Shown one piece after another: positions 8,650-16,651 of a stretch of 23,308 nt of DNA. Below the pieces are notes generated by a model. The model worked only from the letters and a program-made list of their open reading frames with translations. It did no database searches and had not been told where the DNA came from. This stretch comes from Thioalkalivibrio sp. (GTDB taxonomy: Bacteria; Pseudomonadota; Gammaproteobacteria; SpSt-1174). Numbering within the stretch: position 1 is the stretch's first letter; every line of letters starts with the position of its first letter. Position numbers and translations under genes: made by a program. Location of the stretch: the NCBI GenBank assembly GCA_011046015.1, contig DSBO01000044.1, forward strand, positions 1 to 23,308, read 5' to 3'.

Positions 8650-9438
8650 TCAGGCAACCGGGCGCGACCGTAACAGGCGCGCCCGGTTTGCATGCAGCAG
8701 CCGGTTGGCATAATCCCGCAACGGGATGTGCATACGCCGCCCGAGCGTGAGTGCCGCATTCAGAAAAGCGCGGCTGTCGACGTCCGGCAGGCCGTCGCGA
8801 AAGCACAGGGCGATCTGGTTGCCGCCCGGTACCGAGAGCGTGAGGACTGCCCCGTCAAAGCTCGTCTCCAGTACCCGTTGGTGATCCCGCGTTTCTTCGA
8901 AGGTGGTATCCCACCGATTGATCACCAGCACGCCGCGCGGCGCGAGTGCCTCATGGCACAGGCTCAGGAACAGTGCGTCCGTCTGCTGTGCGTCCATGCC
9001 GCCCTCGTGAAACAGGTCGGTGAAGAGGACGTCTACCGGCCGCTCGCGTGTGGCCAGGTGGTTGAGGGCGTCGTCCACGTGCAGGGTGAGGCGCGGGTCT
9101 TCGGGCAGGGCGAACCATGCGCGCGCCACCTCGATCACGGCCGCACGCCGTTCCACCGCCTCGAGCTGGATGGCCTCGCGGTGGGCGAGCAGGGCGTGCA
9201 CCATGCTGCCGGCCCCGACCCCGAGCAGCAGGGCGTGCGCATCCTCCGGCGCGAATAGGAGGCCCAGCATCATCGCCTGCGTATAGGGAAACAGCAGCCG
9301 CGCCGGGTCGTCCAGCCACTGGCTGCTCTGCTCGGTCGCCTCGCCGAAGGCCAGCACACGCCGGTTGCCGTCCTCCAGCACGCGGATCGGACCTTCGTCG
9401 TCATGGGTCTCGTAGATGGGGATGCCGAATACGGGCAT
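8650..9438 (-). CDS. Spermidine synthase-like SAM-dependent methyltransferase-fold protein
   Basis: The 262-residue protein has the Rossmann methyltransferase fold found in the spermidine/spermine synthase family. A short beta-rich N-terminus (MPVFGIPIYETHDDEGPIRVLEDGNRRVLAFG) precedes motif I LLLGVGAGS (about 70-78). The acidic residue LEAVER, then VDDALNHL and the strand VDVLFTDLFHEGG, follow. True spermidine synthases have an aspartate-rich active site (D-xx-D with a DPxGP segment); here the equivalent reads DLFHEGGMD. Polyamine synthesis is therefore doubtful and the substrate is unknown. The gene stands alone, convergent with clpB and divergent from the small gene at 9669. There is no strong Shine-Dalgarno before ATG 9438, but the N-terminal motif fits this start. 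Confidence 0.75.
   Translation of the reverse strand: MPVFGIPIYETHDDEGPIRVLEDGNRRVLAFGEATEQSSQWLDDPARLLFPYTQAMMLGLLFAPEDAHALLLGVGAGSMVHALLAHREAIQLEAVERRAAVIEVARAWFALPEDPRLTLHVDDALNHLATRERPVDVLFTDLFHEGGMDAQQTDALFLSLCHEALAPRGVLVINRWDTTFEETRDHQRVLETSFDGAVLTLSVPGGNQIALCFRDGLPDVDSRAFLNAALTLGRRMHIPLRDYANRLLHANRARLLRSRPVA
8656..8688. terminator. Hairpin between convergent clpB and methyltransferase-like gene
   Basis: AACCGGGCGCG (8656-8666) and CGCGCCCGGTT (8678-8688) form a perfect 11-bp stem with an 11-nt loop, 26 bp after the clpB stop. It overlaps the last codons of the minus-strand gene. Neither side has a real T-tract, so it is a candidate bidirectional transcription barrier or mRNA 3' end, not a proven terminator. 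Confidence 0.45.
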
Positions 9439-9595
9439 GGGGCAGGATCGACTGTCGCCAGGGCAAGGGGCGATTCTAAATCAAAAGCGGTTTTGCCACA
9501 GGCGCGAGATGCCATTGTGGGCACTGTGCCCGTGACACATGGAATCTTTTTGTCTTCCCGGGCACCAATACCACATGACACCACCCGCGATGGGG

Positions 9596-9633
9596 TTACA
9601 CTGGCGTCGGGCGCCTCTGGCGTTTTACACTGG
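9596..9633. repeat. Direct repeat in the divergent spacer 9439-9668
   Basis: TTACACTGG occurs twice, at 9596-9604 and 9625-9633, 29 bp apart. Each copy is followed by a similar C/G run (CGTCGGGC and CCCGACC). The 230-bp spacer divides the methyltransferase-like gene (minus) from the small gene at 9669 (plus) and must hold promoters for both. I cannot identify a convincing -35/-10 pair. The repeat could be a regulator site or chance. Confidence 0.3.
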
Positions 9634-9668
9634 CCCGACCTGAAGCAGATGCAAGGCCCGATAGAACC

Positions 9669-9947
9669 ATGAGTGAAATGCAGCTTTCCCCGAAGATGCT
9701 CGAGGACGTGCAGGCGGCCATCAGCGCCCACGATCCCGCCGCCAGTGACGACGTGATCACGGTGCAGTATCTGGCCGCCCTGCAGGGCATGATGCTCGCG
9801 CAGATGTCGATGCCGCAGGCGCAGCGCGAGGACATCGCCAGCCAGCTGGCGGACTTCACGCGCCACGTGCTCAGTGAGATGTCCCGCCCACCGGCCCCGC
9901 CGCCGCAGCAGGAGGCTTTCGGCATCTGGAAGCCGGGGAAGTCCTGA
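9669..9947 (+). CDS. Small conserved-looking protein of unknown function
   Basis: I do not recognise this 92-residue protein. It starts at ATG 9669 (MSEMQLSPKMLEDVQAAI), is acidic and helical in its first 70 residues, and ends in a Pro-rich linker (PPAPPPQQ) followed by a short aromatic tail (FGIWKPG). There is no signal peptide or membrane segment, so it should be cytoplasmic. Codon use is the same GC-rich pattern as in the neighbours. It ends 7 bp before the start of the secreted Cys/His-rich protein that opens the copper/silver cluster, so it may be in the same transcript. It could also be an unrelated gene that merely precedes the cluster. Confidence 0.7.
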   Translation: MSEMQLSPKMLEDVQAAISAHDPAASDDVITVQYLAALQGMMLAQMSMPQAQREDIASQLADFTRHVLSEMSRPPAPPPQQEAFGIWKPGKS

Positions 9948-9954
9948 TACAGCC

Positions 9955-10359
9955 ATGATGCACCGTTTCCGCAAACCGCTGTGCTGGGCGCTGATCGTGG
10001 CGCTGGTGTGGCTGTTGCCGCCGATGGCGGGGTTTGCGGCGGTGGATCTGGCCGGCGGCACGAACGATGCCGTCGACGCCGACCCGCATGCCAGCCATCA
10101 CGGCCACCTGGCCGCCGATCCGGCGCTGGCATCCGCGGCAGACCACGCCTGCTGTGACGATGCCGTCGAGACCGTGACGGCCTGCCCCTGCAGTGCCGAT
10201 GGCTGCGCCGGCTGCTCGATGACCTGCCACCTCTTCGTCTCCCTGCCCGGTCCGTTGCCGGGCATCGATGCCCCCGCCACGGGGGAGCGCGTCCCGGCGC
10301 GTCCCGTTTCCGCCTTCGATTTCCACCCCCGCGTCCTCCTGGAACCGCCCAGGACCTGA
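9955..10359 (+). CDS. Secreted Cys/His-rich small protein, CzcI-like
   Basis: This 134-residue protein has a signal peptide (MMHRFRKPLCWALIVALVWL..., about residues 1-28). A His-rich stretch (HASHHGH, near residue 45) and a dense cysteine cluster follow (CC, CPC, GC, GC and TC, seven cysteines within about 28 residues, ending in CH). The C-terminal third is a Pro/Arg-rich tail. Small exported His/Cys-rich proteins such as CzcI are known just upstream of heavy-metal RND operons. Position and composition fit a periplasmic metal-binding or metal-sensing accessory, but I cannot assign it to a family with certainty. The start is ATG 9955, chosen because it begins the signal peptide; the upstream extension overlaps the previous gene. 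The CusB-like gene follows after 70 bp. Confidence 0.65.
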   Translation: MMHRFRKPLCWALIVALVWLLPPMAGFAAVDLAGGTNDAVDADPHASHHGHLAADPALASAADHACCDDAVETVTACPCSADGCAGCSMTCHLFVSLPGPLPGIDAPATGERVPARPVSAFDFHPRVLLEPPRT

Positions 10360-10429
10360 GCACGCCGGCGGCGTCCGTCCGCCCGTGTCCATGACCTGAA
10401 GGCCGTTGTTCAACCAGGGGGAGGCTCCC

Positions 10430-11743
10430 GTGAAAATGCCGTTCGATACCGTTGTTGCGCGCGCCGCGAGGCCGGCGCTGCTGTTGTTGCTGGGCGTGTT
10501 CGTCGCGGCCCTGGCGGGCTGTGACCGGGCCCCCGTGCCCAGCGAGTCACTCGAAGCCACGCTCGATGACACACCGGAAGCGCACGTGACGAAACATCTC
10601 GATCCTACTTACGTGTGCCCGATGCACCCGCAGATCGTGCGTGACGAGCCCGGCAACTGCCCGATCTGCGGCATGGCGCTGGTGCGCCAGGAGCCCACGG
10701 CGGGCGACGGACCGATGCCGTCGGTGACGGTCGATGCGCGCACCATGCAGAACATGGGATTGCGCACCGCCGAGGTCGAGCGCGACACCCTATGGAAGTA
10801 CATCGAGACCGTCGGCTATGTCGACTACGACGAGAACCGGGTGACCCACGTGCACCCGCGCGCCACGGGCTGGGTGGAACGACTGCATGTGACGGCCGTG
10901 GGCGACCGGGTGAAGAAAGGCGAGGTGCTGCTGGAACTGTACTCGCCGGAGCTGGTTCAGGCCCAGGAGGAACTGCTTATTGCCCTGCGCAGCGACTCGT
11001 CCCGGCTCACCGGGCAGCGGCGCGACTCGCTGGTCAACTCGGCGCGTGAGCGCCTGCGTCTGGTGGGGGTACCGGAGTCGGTGGTCGAGCGCGTGATCCG
11101 TACCGGGGAGGTGCTGCGTACCGTGCCTCTGGTCGCGCCGCGCACCGGGGTGGTCACGGCCATCGGGCTGCGCGACGGGATGTATATCACGCCCGCCAAC
11201 GAGCTCTACACCATCGCCGACCTGTCCAGCGTCTGGGTGCAGGTGGACGTGTTCGAGCACCAGCTCGACTGGGTGGCCGCCGGCCGCCCGGCCGACATCC
11301 GCGTGGCGGCACTGCCGGGCCGGGAATGGGAAGGTGAGGTGGAGTACATCTACCCGACGCTGGAACCGCGCACCCGCACCCTGCGCGCGCGGCTGCGGTT
11401 CGACAACCCCGAGGGCGTGCTCAAACCCAACATGTTCGCCGACGTGGTGATCTACGGCGGGCCCCGGCGCGACGTGGTGGTGATCCCCCGCGAGGCAGTG
11501 ATCCCGACGGCCGACGGGGCGCGGGTGGTGAAGGTGCTGGAAGACGGCAGCTTCCAGCCCGTCGAAGTCAGCATCGGCATGCTGAGCGGCGAGCGGGTGG
11601 AGGTGCTCGAAGGTCTCGAGCCGGGCGAGCGCATCGTCGCCTCGGGGCAGTTCCTCATCGACTCCGAGAGCAACCTGCAGGCGAGCTTCCGGCGCATGAG
11701 TGCGCCGGCCGACACGCCGGCGAATCCGCATGCCAACCACTGA
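10430..11743 (+). CDS. cusB: CusB-like RND efflux periplasmic adaptor with N-terminal heavy-metal-binding domain
   Basis: This is the membrane-fusion protein of a heavy-metal RND pump, anchored as a lipoprotein in the inner membrane and reaching through the periplasm. GTG 10430 is chosen as start because AGGGGGAGG lies 6 bp before it and a signal peptide with lipobox LAGC follows; an upstream TTG at 10406 would add residues and lack a Shine-Dalgarno. Residues 61-82 form the small metal-binding domain (YVCPMHP with Cys63, Met65 and His66, then CPICGM with Cys77, Cys80 and Met82), found in CusB-type and other copper proteins. The barrel-sandwich and alpha-hairpin segments follow (RVTHVHPRATGWVERL, GVVTAIGLRDGMYI), then the beta-barrel ending LEGLEPGERIVASGQFLIDSES. 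The pump gene starts 12 bp later. Cu/Ag specificity is inferred from this domain and the partner pump. Confidence 0.92.
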   Translation: MKMPFDTVVARAARPALLLLLGVFVAALAGCDRAPVPSESLEATLDDTPEAHVTKHLDPTYVCPMHPQIVRDEPGNCPICGMALVRQEPTAGDGPMPSVTVDARTMQNMGLRTAEVERDTLWKYIETVGYVDYDENRVTHVHPRATGWVERLHVTAVGDRVKKGEVLLELYSPELVQAQEELLIALRSDSSRLTGQRRDSLVNSARERLRLVGVPESVVERVIRTGEVLRTVPLVAPRTGVVTAIGLRDGMYITPANELYTIADLSSVWVQVDVFEHQLDWVAAGRPADIRVAALPGREWEGEVEYIYPTLEPRTRTLRARLRFDNPEGVLKPNMFADVVIYGGPRRDVVVIPREAVIPTADGARVVKVLEDGSFQPVEVSIGMLSGERVEVLEGLEPGERIVASGQFLIDSESNLQASFRRMSAPADTPANPHANH

Positions 11744-11755
11744 CGGGAGACGGAC

Positions 11756-14700
11756 ATGCTGAACCGTATCATCGTCTGGTCGGTGCAGAATCGCCTGCTG
11801 GTGCTCATCCTCACCGGCCTGCTGCTGGTCTGGGGTCTGGTGTCGCTGCGCCAGACGCCGCTGGATGCCATCCCCGATCTTTCGGACACGCAGGTCATCA
11901 TCAAGACCACCTTTGCCGGGCAGTCGCCTTACGTGGTGGAGGACCAGGTCACCTACCCGATCTCCACCACCATGCTGTCGGTGCCGGGCGCGACCGACGT
12001 GCGTGGTTATTCGTTCTTCGGCGATTCCTACGTGTACGTGATCTTCGAGGACGGCACCGACCCCTACTGGGCGCGCTCGCGCGTGCTGGAATACCTCAAC
12101 CAGGCGGCCTCCCAGTTGCCACCCGGCGTCGAGCCACGGCTCGGGCCGGATGCCTCCGGCGTGGGCTGGGTATACCAGTACGCGCTGGTGGACCGCAGCG
12201 GGGGGCACGATCTTGCCCAGCTGCGCTCCCTCCAGGACTGGTTCCTCAAGTTCGAGCTGCAGACCGTGCCGGGGGTGGCCGAGGTGGCCACCGTGGGCGG
12301 CATGGTGCGCCAGTACCAGGTGGTGGCCGACCCCGACCGGCTGCGCGCCCTGGGGATCCCGCTGGCGCAGGTGCGCCAGGCCATCGCCGCCGGCAACCAG
12401 GAGGTCGGTGGCTCGGTGATCGAGCTGGGCGAGGCCGAGTACATGATCCGCGCCAGGGGTTACCTGCGCGGTGTCGCGGACATCGAGATCATCCCGGTGG
12501 GCGTGCACCCGGATGGCACGCCCATCCTGGTGCGCGACATCGGCGACGTGCGCATCGGGCCCGAAATGCGTCGCGGCATCGCGGAGCTCGACGGCGAGGG
12601 CGAGGTGGTGGGCGGCATCGTGGTGATGCGCCACGGCGAGAACGCGCTCAGGGTGATCGAGGGCGTGAAGCGCAAGCTCGACGAGATCGCCCCCGGCCTG
12701 CCGGCGGGCATCGAGGTGGTCACCACCTACGATCGCTCTGCGCTCATCCAGCGCGCGGTGGATAACCTCGCCACCAAGCTCGTCGAGGAGTTCATCGTCG
12801 TCGCGCTGGTCTGTGTGGTGTTCCTGTTTCACCTGCGCTCGGCGCTGGTGGCCATCGTCAGCCTGCCGCTCGGGATACTGGCCGCCTTCATCGTCATGAA
12901 CGCGCAGGGCATCAACGCCAACATCATGTCGCTGGGTGGCATCGCCATCGCCGTGGGGGCGATGGTGGATGCGGCGATCGTCATGATCGAGAACGCGCAC
13001 AAGCACCTGGAGCGCTGGCATCGCGCCAACGCCGGCAGGCCGAATGCAAACGAGCACTGGGGCATCATTACGCGGGCCTCCACCGAGGTGGGGCCGGCGC
13101 TGTTCTTCTCGCTGCTCATCATCACCCTGAGCTTCGTGCCCGTGTTCACGCTGGAGGCGCAGGAAGGACGCCTGTTCTCGCCGCTGGCCTTCACCAAGAC
13201 CTACGCGATGGCCGCCGCCGCGGGGCTCGCGGTGACCCTGATCCCGGTGCTCATGGGGTATTTCATCCGCGGGCGCATACCCAGCGAGGAACGCAACCCG
13301 CTCAACCGCTGGCTGATCCGCCTGTACCGCCCGGCGCTGGCGGCGGTCCTGCGCCGTCCGCTGCTCACCCTGGTGATCGCGGGGCTGCTGATGCTCTCGG
13401 TGCTGCTGCCGTTGAGCCGCCTTGGTACCGAGTTCATGCCCGAGCTCGACGAGGGTGACCTGCTGTACATGCCCACCACCTTGCCGGCCGTGTCCATCGG
13501 CAAGGCGGGCGAGCTCCTGCAGCAGACCGACCGGCTCATCGCGAGCATCCCGGAGGTGGAGCGCGTGTTCGGCAAGATCGGACGCGCCGATACCGCCACC
13601 GATCCCGCACCACTCACCATGATCGAGACCACCATCCTGCTCAAGCCGCGCGACCAGTGGCGTGAGGGCATGACACTGGAAAAGCTGATCGAGGAGCTGG
13701 ATCGCACCGTGAAGTTCCCAGGGCTCACCAACGCCTGGGTGCAGCCGATCAAGACGCGCATCGACATGCTGGCCACCGGCATCAAGACGCCGGTGGGCAT
13801 CAAGGTCGCGGGGCCGGATCTCGAGGTGATCGAGGCGGTCGGTCGCGAGATCGAGCGTGTGCTGGCCGAGGTGCCGGGCACGGCGTCGGTGTATTCCGAG
13901 CGCGTGGCCGGCGGGCGCTACGTGGAGATCGTGCCGGATCGCGTGGCCGCCGCCCGCTACGGGCTCAACATCGGCGATATCAACACGATTGTCGCCGCCG
14001 CGGTCGGTGGCGTGAACGTGACGACCTCGGTGGAGGGGTTGGAACGCTACCCGGTGAACCTGCGCTACCCGCGCGAACTGCGCGACAACCTGGAACGCCT
14101 GCAGGAACTGCCCATCGTCACGCCCACGGGCGCGCAGATCCCGCTTTCGCGTGTGGCCGACGTCCTGATCGTCGACGGTGCGCCGATGCTCAAGAGCGAG
14201 AACGCGCGTATCAACGGCTGGACCTTCGTCGATATCCGCGACCGGGACCTGGGGCGATACATCGAAGAGGCGCAAGCCGTCGTGCGCGAGCAGGTGCAGC
14301 TGCCGCCCGGCTATTCCATTACCTGGTCGGGCCAGTACGAGTACATGCTGCGCGCCAAGGAGAGGCTGATGCTCGTCGTCCCGCTGACGCTGGTCATCAT
14401 CTTCGTGCTGCTGTACCTGACGTTTCGCAGCGTCGGCACGGCGCTGTTCATGATGCTCACCCTGCCATTCGCGCTCATCGGCGGGTTCTGGCTACTGTGG
14501 CTGCTGGGCTACAACCTGTCGATCGCGGTGGGGGTCGGGTTCATCGCCCTGGCCGGCGTGGCCGCCGAGTTCGGCGTGGTGATGCTGCTGTATCTGGAAA
14601 ACGCGGTGAAGGACCGCGCGCAGCGCGACGGGCTGGGCAACCTGGCCGACTTCGAGGCGGCGATCATGGAGGGCGCGGTGCAGCGCATCCGCCCCAAGGC

Positions 14701-14896
14701 CATGACCGTGGCTACCATCATGGCCGGACTGCTGCCCATCATGATCGGTACCGGCACCGGGTCCGAGGTCATGCAGCGTATCGCCGCGCCCATGGTGGGC
14801 GGCATGATCACAGCGCCGCTGCTGTCATTGTTCGTCATCCCCGCCGTGTATTACCTGTGGCGGGGGAGGCAGTACCGCAAGAGTGAGGCGTCGTGA
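11756..14896 (+). CDS. cusA: CusA-like Cu(I)/Ag(I) RND efflux transporter
   Basis: This 1046-residue protein is an inner-membrane trimeric proton antiporter that exports monovalent copper or silver. The N-terminal helix (MLNRIIVWSVQNRLLVLILTG) and the porter-domain signature PGATDVRGYSFFGDSYVYV are characteristic of CusA. The membrane segment GAMVDAAIVMIENAHKHLE carries the proton-relay charges. The three methionines that bind the metal in E. coli CusA (573, 623, 672) are all present here at 572 (LLYMP), 622 (PLTMIET) and 671 (RIDML). This separates it from the divalent-cation CzcA branch. Two RND repeats with twelve expected helices are complete. It follows cusB by 12 bp and overlaps no essential motif of the next gene. 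No outer-membrane factor gene is in the window, so it must borrow one. Confidence 0.96.
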   Translation: MLNRIIVWSVQNRLLVLILTGLLLVWGLVSLRQTPLDAIPDLSDTQVIIKTTFAGQSPYVVEDQVTYPISTTMLSVPGATDVRGYSFFGDSYVYVIFEDGTDPYWARSRVLEYLNQAASQLPPGVEPRLGPDASGVGWVYQYALVDRSGGHDLAQLRSLQDWFLKFELQTVPGVAEVATVGGMVRQYQVVADPDRLRALGIPLAQVRQAIAAGNQEVGGSVIELGEAEYMIRARGYLRGVADIEIIPVGVHPDGTPILVRDIGDVRIGPEMRRGIAELDGEGEVVGGIVVMRHGENALRVIEGVKRKLDEIAPGLPAGIEVVTTYDRSALIQRAVDNLATKLVEEFIVVALVCVVFLFHLRSALVAIVSLPLGILAAFIVMNAQGINANIMSLGGIAIAVGAMVDAAIVMIENAHKHLERWHRANAGRPNANEHWGIITRASTEVGPALFFSLLIITLSFVPVFTLEAQEGRLFSPLAFTKTYAMAAAAGLAVTLIPVLMGYFIRGRIPSEERNPLNRWLIRLYRPALAAVLRRPLLTLVIAGLLMLSVLLPLSRLGTEFMPELDEGDLLYMPTTLPAVSIGKAGELLQQTDRLIASIPEVERVFGKIGRADTATDPAPLTMIETTILLKPRDQWREGMTLEKLIEELDRTVKFPGLTNAWVQPIKTRIDMLATGIKTPVGIKVAGPDLEVIEAVGREIERVLAEVPGTASVYSERVAGGRYVEIVPDRVAAARYGLNIGDINTIVAAAVGGVNVTTSVEGLERYPVNLRYPRELRDNLERLQELPIVTPTGAQIPLSRVADVLIVDGAPMLKSENARINGWTFVDIRDRDLGRYIEEAQAVVREQVQLPPGYSITWSGQYEYMLRAKERLMLVVPLTLVIIFVLLYLTFRSVGTALFMMLTLPFALIGGFWLLWLLGYNLSIAVGVGFIALAGVAAEFGVVMLLYLENAVKDRAQRDGLGNLADFEAAIMEGAVQRIRPKAMTVATIMAGLLPIMIGTGTGSEVMQRIAAPMVGGMITAPLLSLFVIPAVYYLWRGRQYRKSEAS

Positions 14897-14925
14897 GCGC
14901 CCGTTTTCACGAGGAGGCACGAATC

Positions 14926-15432
14926 ATGCGTTTGATCCGGTTGTTTGGCGTTCTGCTGATGGCGCTGGGAGTCTCTGCCTGTGGCGGGCAGGACGAACCG
15001 GGCCGCACCGGCAATGAGCGTGGCGCCACCGTGCAGGCCGAGTCGCGCGTCATCGCCACCCGCTGGTACAGCGAGGACCAGGTGCGTCGTGGAGCGGCCG
15101 TGTTCGAACAGAACTGCGCCGTCTGCCATGGGGCCGGTGCCGAGGGCGCGGATAACTGGCAGTACCGCGGCCCGGACGGCAAGTTCCCGCCCCCGCCGCT
15201 CAACGGCACGGCCCACGCGTGGCATCACCCGCTGGCGCAATTGTTTCACATGGTGAAGAACGGCACCCAACCAGCCGGCAACATGCCGGCCTGGGGCGGC
15301 ACACTGAGCGACGAGGAGATGATCGCGGCCATCGCATGGTTCCAGTCGCTGTGGCCCGACGAGGTGTATCAGGCCTGGTTCGAGATGGAGATGCGCGTGC
15401 GTGCGCAGGACAACCGAGGAGTGAGCAAGTGA
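14926..15432 (+). CDS. Lipoprotein class I cytochrome c
   Basis: The 168-residue protein starts at ATG 14926, preceded by GAGGAGG 8 bp upstream. The longer frame from 14893 would overlap the cusA stop and lacks a site. A lipoprotein signal (LMALGVSAC lipobox) is followed by one heme c site CAVCH (residues 64-68) and a plausible axial methionine at 120 (GNMPAW). Other class I features are GAEGADNWQYRGPDG and LSDEEMIAAIAWFQSLW. Being a lipoprotein, it is tethered in the periplasm. Similar single-heme cytochromes carry electrons between periplasmic enzymes and oxidases. Its position between cusA and a DUF2231 gene, with a TGATG overlap to the latter, suggests a role in copper or silver redox handling; that role is inference. 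Confidence 0.93.
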   Translation: MRLIRLFGVLLMALGVSACGGQDEPGRTGNERGATVQAESRVIATRWYSEDQVRRGAAVFEQNCAVCHGAGAEGADNWQYRGPDGKFPPPPLNGTAHAWHHPLAQLFHMVKNGTQPAGNMPAWGGTLSDEEMIAAIAWFQSLWPDEVYQAWFEMEMRVRAQDNRGVSK

Positions 15433-16052
15433 TGGAAGTGATACCCAACTGGCACCCGATGTTCGTGCACTTTACCGTCGCCCTGTTCGTTGCGGCGTGG
15501 CTGTTCTTCATGCTGTCGACGCTGGTCGCTACCCGCCATGGCGCCCTGCGGACGCAGTGGCATGGTACGGGGCGCTGGACACTGTGGCTGGGCGCCCTGG
15601 TGACCCTGGGCACGTTGCTCGCGGGCTGGGATGCCTACAATACGGTTGATCATGACACGCCCTCTCACGAAGCCATGACCGAACACCGCAACTGGGCACT
15701 GGTGACGACGGGCGTCTTCGCGCTGCTTGCCGCCTGGGCCGCGTGGCGCGCCTGTGCAGGGCGGAGCGAAGGCCTGGTTTTTCTAGTGACTCTTACCCTC
15801 GCCATTGCGTTGCTGACGGCGACGGCCTCGCGCGGTGGCGAACTGGTGTACCGATACGGAATCGGGGTGGTGGCGTTGCCCGATACCGACGCCCATGATC
15901 ATGCGGGACACGACCATGAGCACGATGGGAATGACGCATCAGCGAATCACCACGATCATGATATGCGTGACGAGATTGCGCCACATGATCATGGCGCGTC
16001 TGCCGTCGACGCTCCTGCTCACGACCACGATCACCATGATCACGCGCATTAG
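15432..16052 (+). CDS. DUF2231 membrane protein with His/Asp-rich C-terminal tail
   Basis: The 206-residue protein starts at ATG 15432, overlapping the cytochrome stop (TGATG), so the two are coupled. The frame is open back to 15219, but that extension is the shadow of the cytochrome gene. The DUF2231 signature WHPMFVHFTVALF begins at residue 7. About four membrane helices follow to residue 150 (for example WLFFMLSTLV, LWLGALVTLGTLLAG and LVTLTLAIALLTA), with HRNW as a conserved loop. The last 56 residues contain 16 histidines and 14 aspartates, an obvious metal-binding tail of HDH and HDHD units. DUF2231 function is unknown; some members are near oxidase or copper genes. A membrane-anchored electron or metal partner of the cytochrome is plausible but not shown. 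Confidence 0.85.
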   Translation: MEVIPNWHPMFVHFTVALFVAAWLFFMLSTLVATRHGALRTQWHGTGRWTLWLGALVTLGTLLAGWDAYNTVDHDTPSHEAMTEHRNWALVTTGVFALLAAWAAWRACAGRSEGLVFLVTLTLAIALLTATASRGGELVYRYGIGVVALPDTDAHDHAGHDHEHDGNDASANHHDHDMRDEIAPHDHGASAVDAPAHDHDHHDHAH

Positions 16053-16145
16053 GTTTTTGCCTTTTCAGGTCAGGCGCAGGAGGGGCAAGCCTGAGCACCG
16101 CCTGATTCGACATTCAACCCAGCAACACTGCTAAAGGAGTGAATT

Positions 16146-16565
16146 ATGTACGGATTCTCAACCACACTGACCGGTTCCTTTAACGAGGCCTGCAACACGG
16201 TCGTGGAGAAACTGAAGGACGAAGGCTTTGGTGTGCTGACCGAGATCGACGTTGCGGCTACGCTCAAGGCCAAGCTCAATATCGATACGCGTCCCTACAG
16301 GATCCTCGGGGCCTGCAACCCGCCACTGGCTCACCAGGCACTGACCGCCGATCCGGACATCGGCCTGCTGCTGCCCTGCAACGTGGTGGTGCGCGAGGAA
16401 GAGAACGGCGAGATCACCGTGGCCTTTATGGACCCCGAAGCGGTGCTCGGCATCGTCAACAAGCCCGAGGTGAGTGAGCTGGGGCGCCAGGTCAGGGCGA
16501 AGCTGGAAAATGTCCGCCAGGCCCTGGTCGAGACCCGGGCCGATCAGGGCGGGAATATCGGCTAA
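16146..16565 (+). CDS. DUF302 family protein
   Basis: This 139-residue protein belongs to the DUF302 family: MYGFSTTLTGSFNEACNTVVEKLKDEGFGVLTEID at the start, then YRILGACNPPLAHQAL and LLLPCNVVVREE, are the family core. There is no signal peptide, so it should be cytoplasmic. Two conserved cysteines (in LGACNPP and LLPCNVV) might hold a metal or thiol-based function. AAGGAG precedes ATG 16146 by 7 bp. It sits 93 bp after the DUF2231 gene and inside the copper/silver block, suggesting cotranscription. DUF302 proteins are often found near sulfur-oxidation and metal genes; exact role unknown. The GC-rich hairpin at 16574-16605 follows the stop. Confidence 0.88.
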   Translation: MYGFSTTLTGSFNEACNTVVEKLKDEGFGVLTEIDVAATLKAKLNIDTRPYRILGACNPPLAHQALTADPDIGLLLPCNVVVREEENGEITVAFMDPEAVLGIVNKPEVSELGRQVRAKLENVRQALVETRADQGGNIG

Positions 16566-16573
16566 ACTCAGGA

Positions 16574-16605
16574 GTCCGGTGGCGGGGCTATCCCTGCCGC
16601 CGGAC
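16574..16605 (+). terminator. GC-rich hairpin after DUF302 gene
   Basis: GTCCGGTGGCGGGG and CCCTGCCGCCGGAC form a 14-bp stem with two G-U-type mismatches closing a four-base loop. It begins 9 bp after the DUF302 stop. No T-tract follows, so it may protect the mRNA end or reduce read-through; a full terminator is not supported. Confidence 0.4.
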
Positions 16606-16651
16606 CCCGAGGGAGTGTGACGGCATATCGAGCCAGGGGAGGCCGTATACG

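Noticed and set aside
10406..10429. TTG 10406 as the cusB start
   Set aside because: No Shine-Dalgarno; GTG 10430 has AGGGGGAGG upstream and begins a lipoprotein signal.
10790..14275. Open frame of 1161 codons on the minus strand opposite cusB/cusA
   Set aside because: It is His/Gly/Arg/Asp-rich low-complexity sequence with no domains, and it is antisense to genes with clear RND motifs. High GC removes stop codons in this frame.
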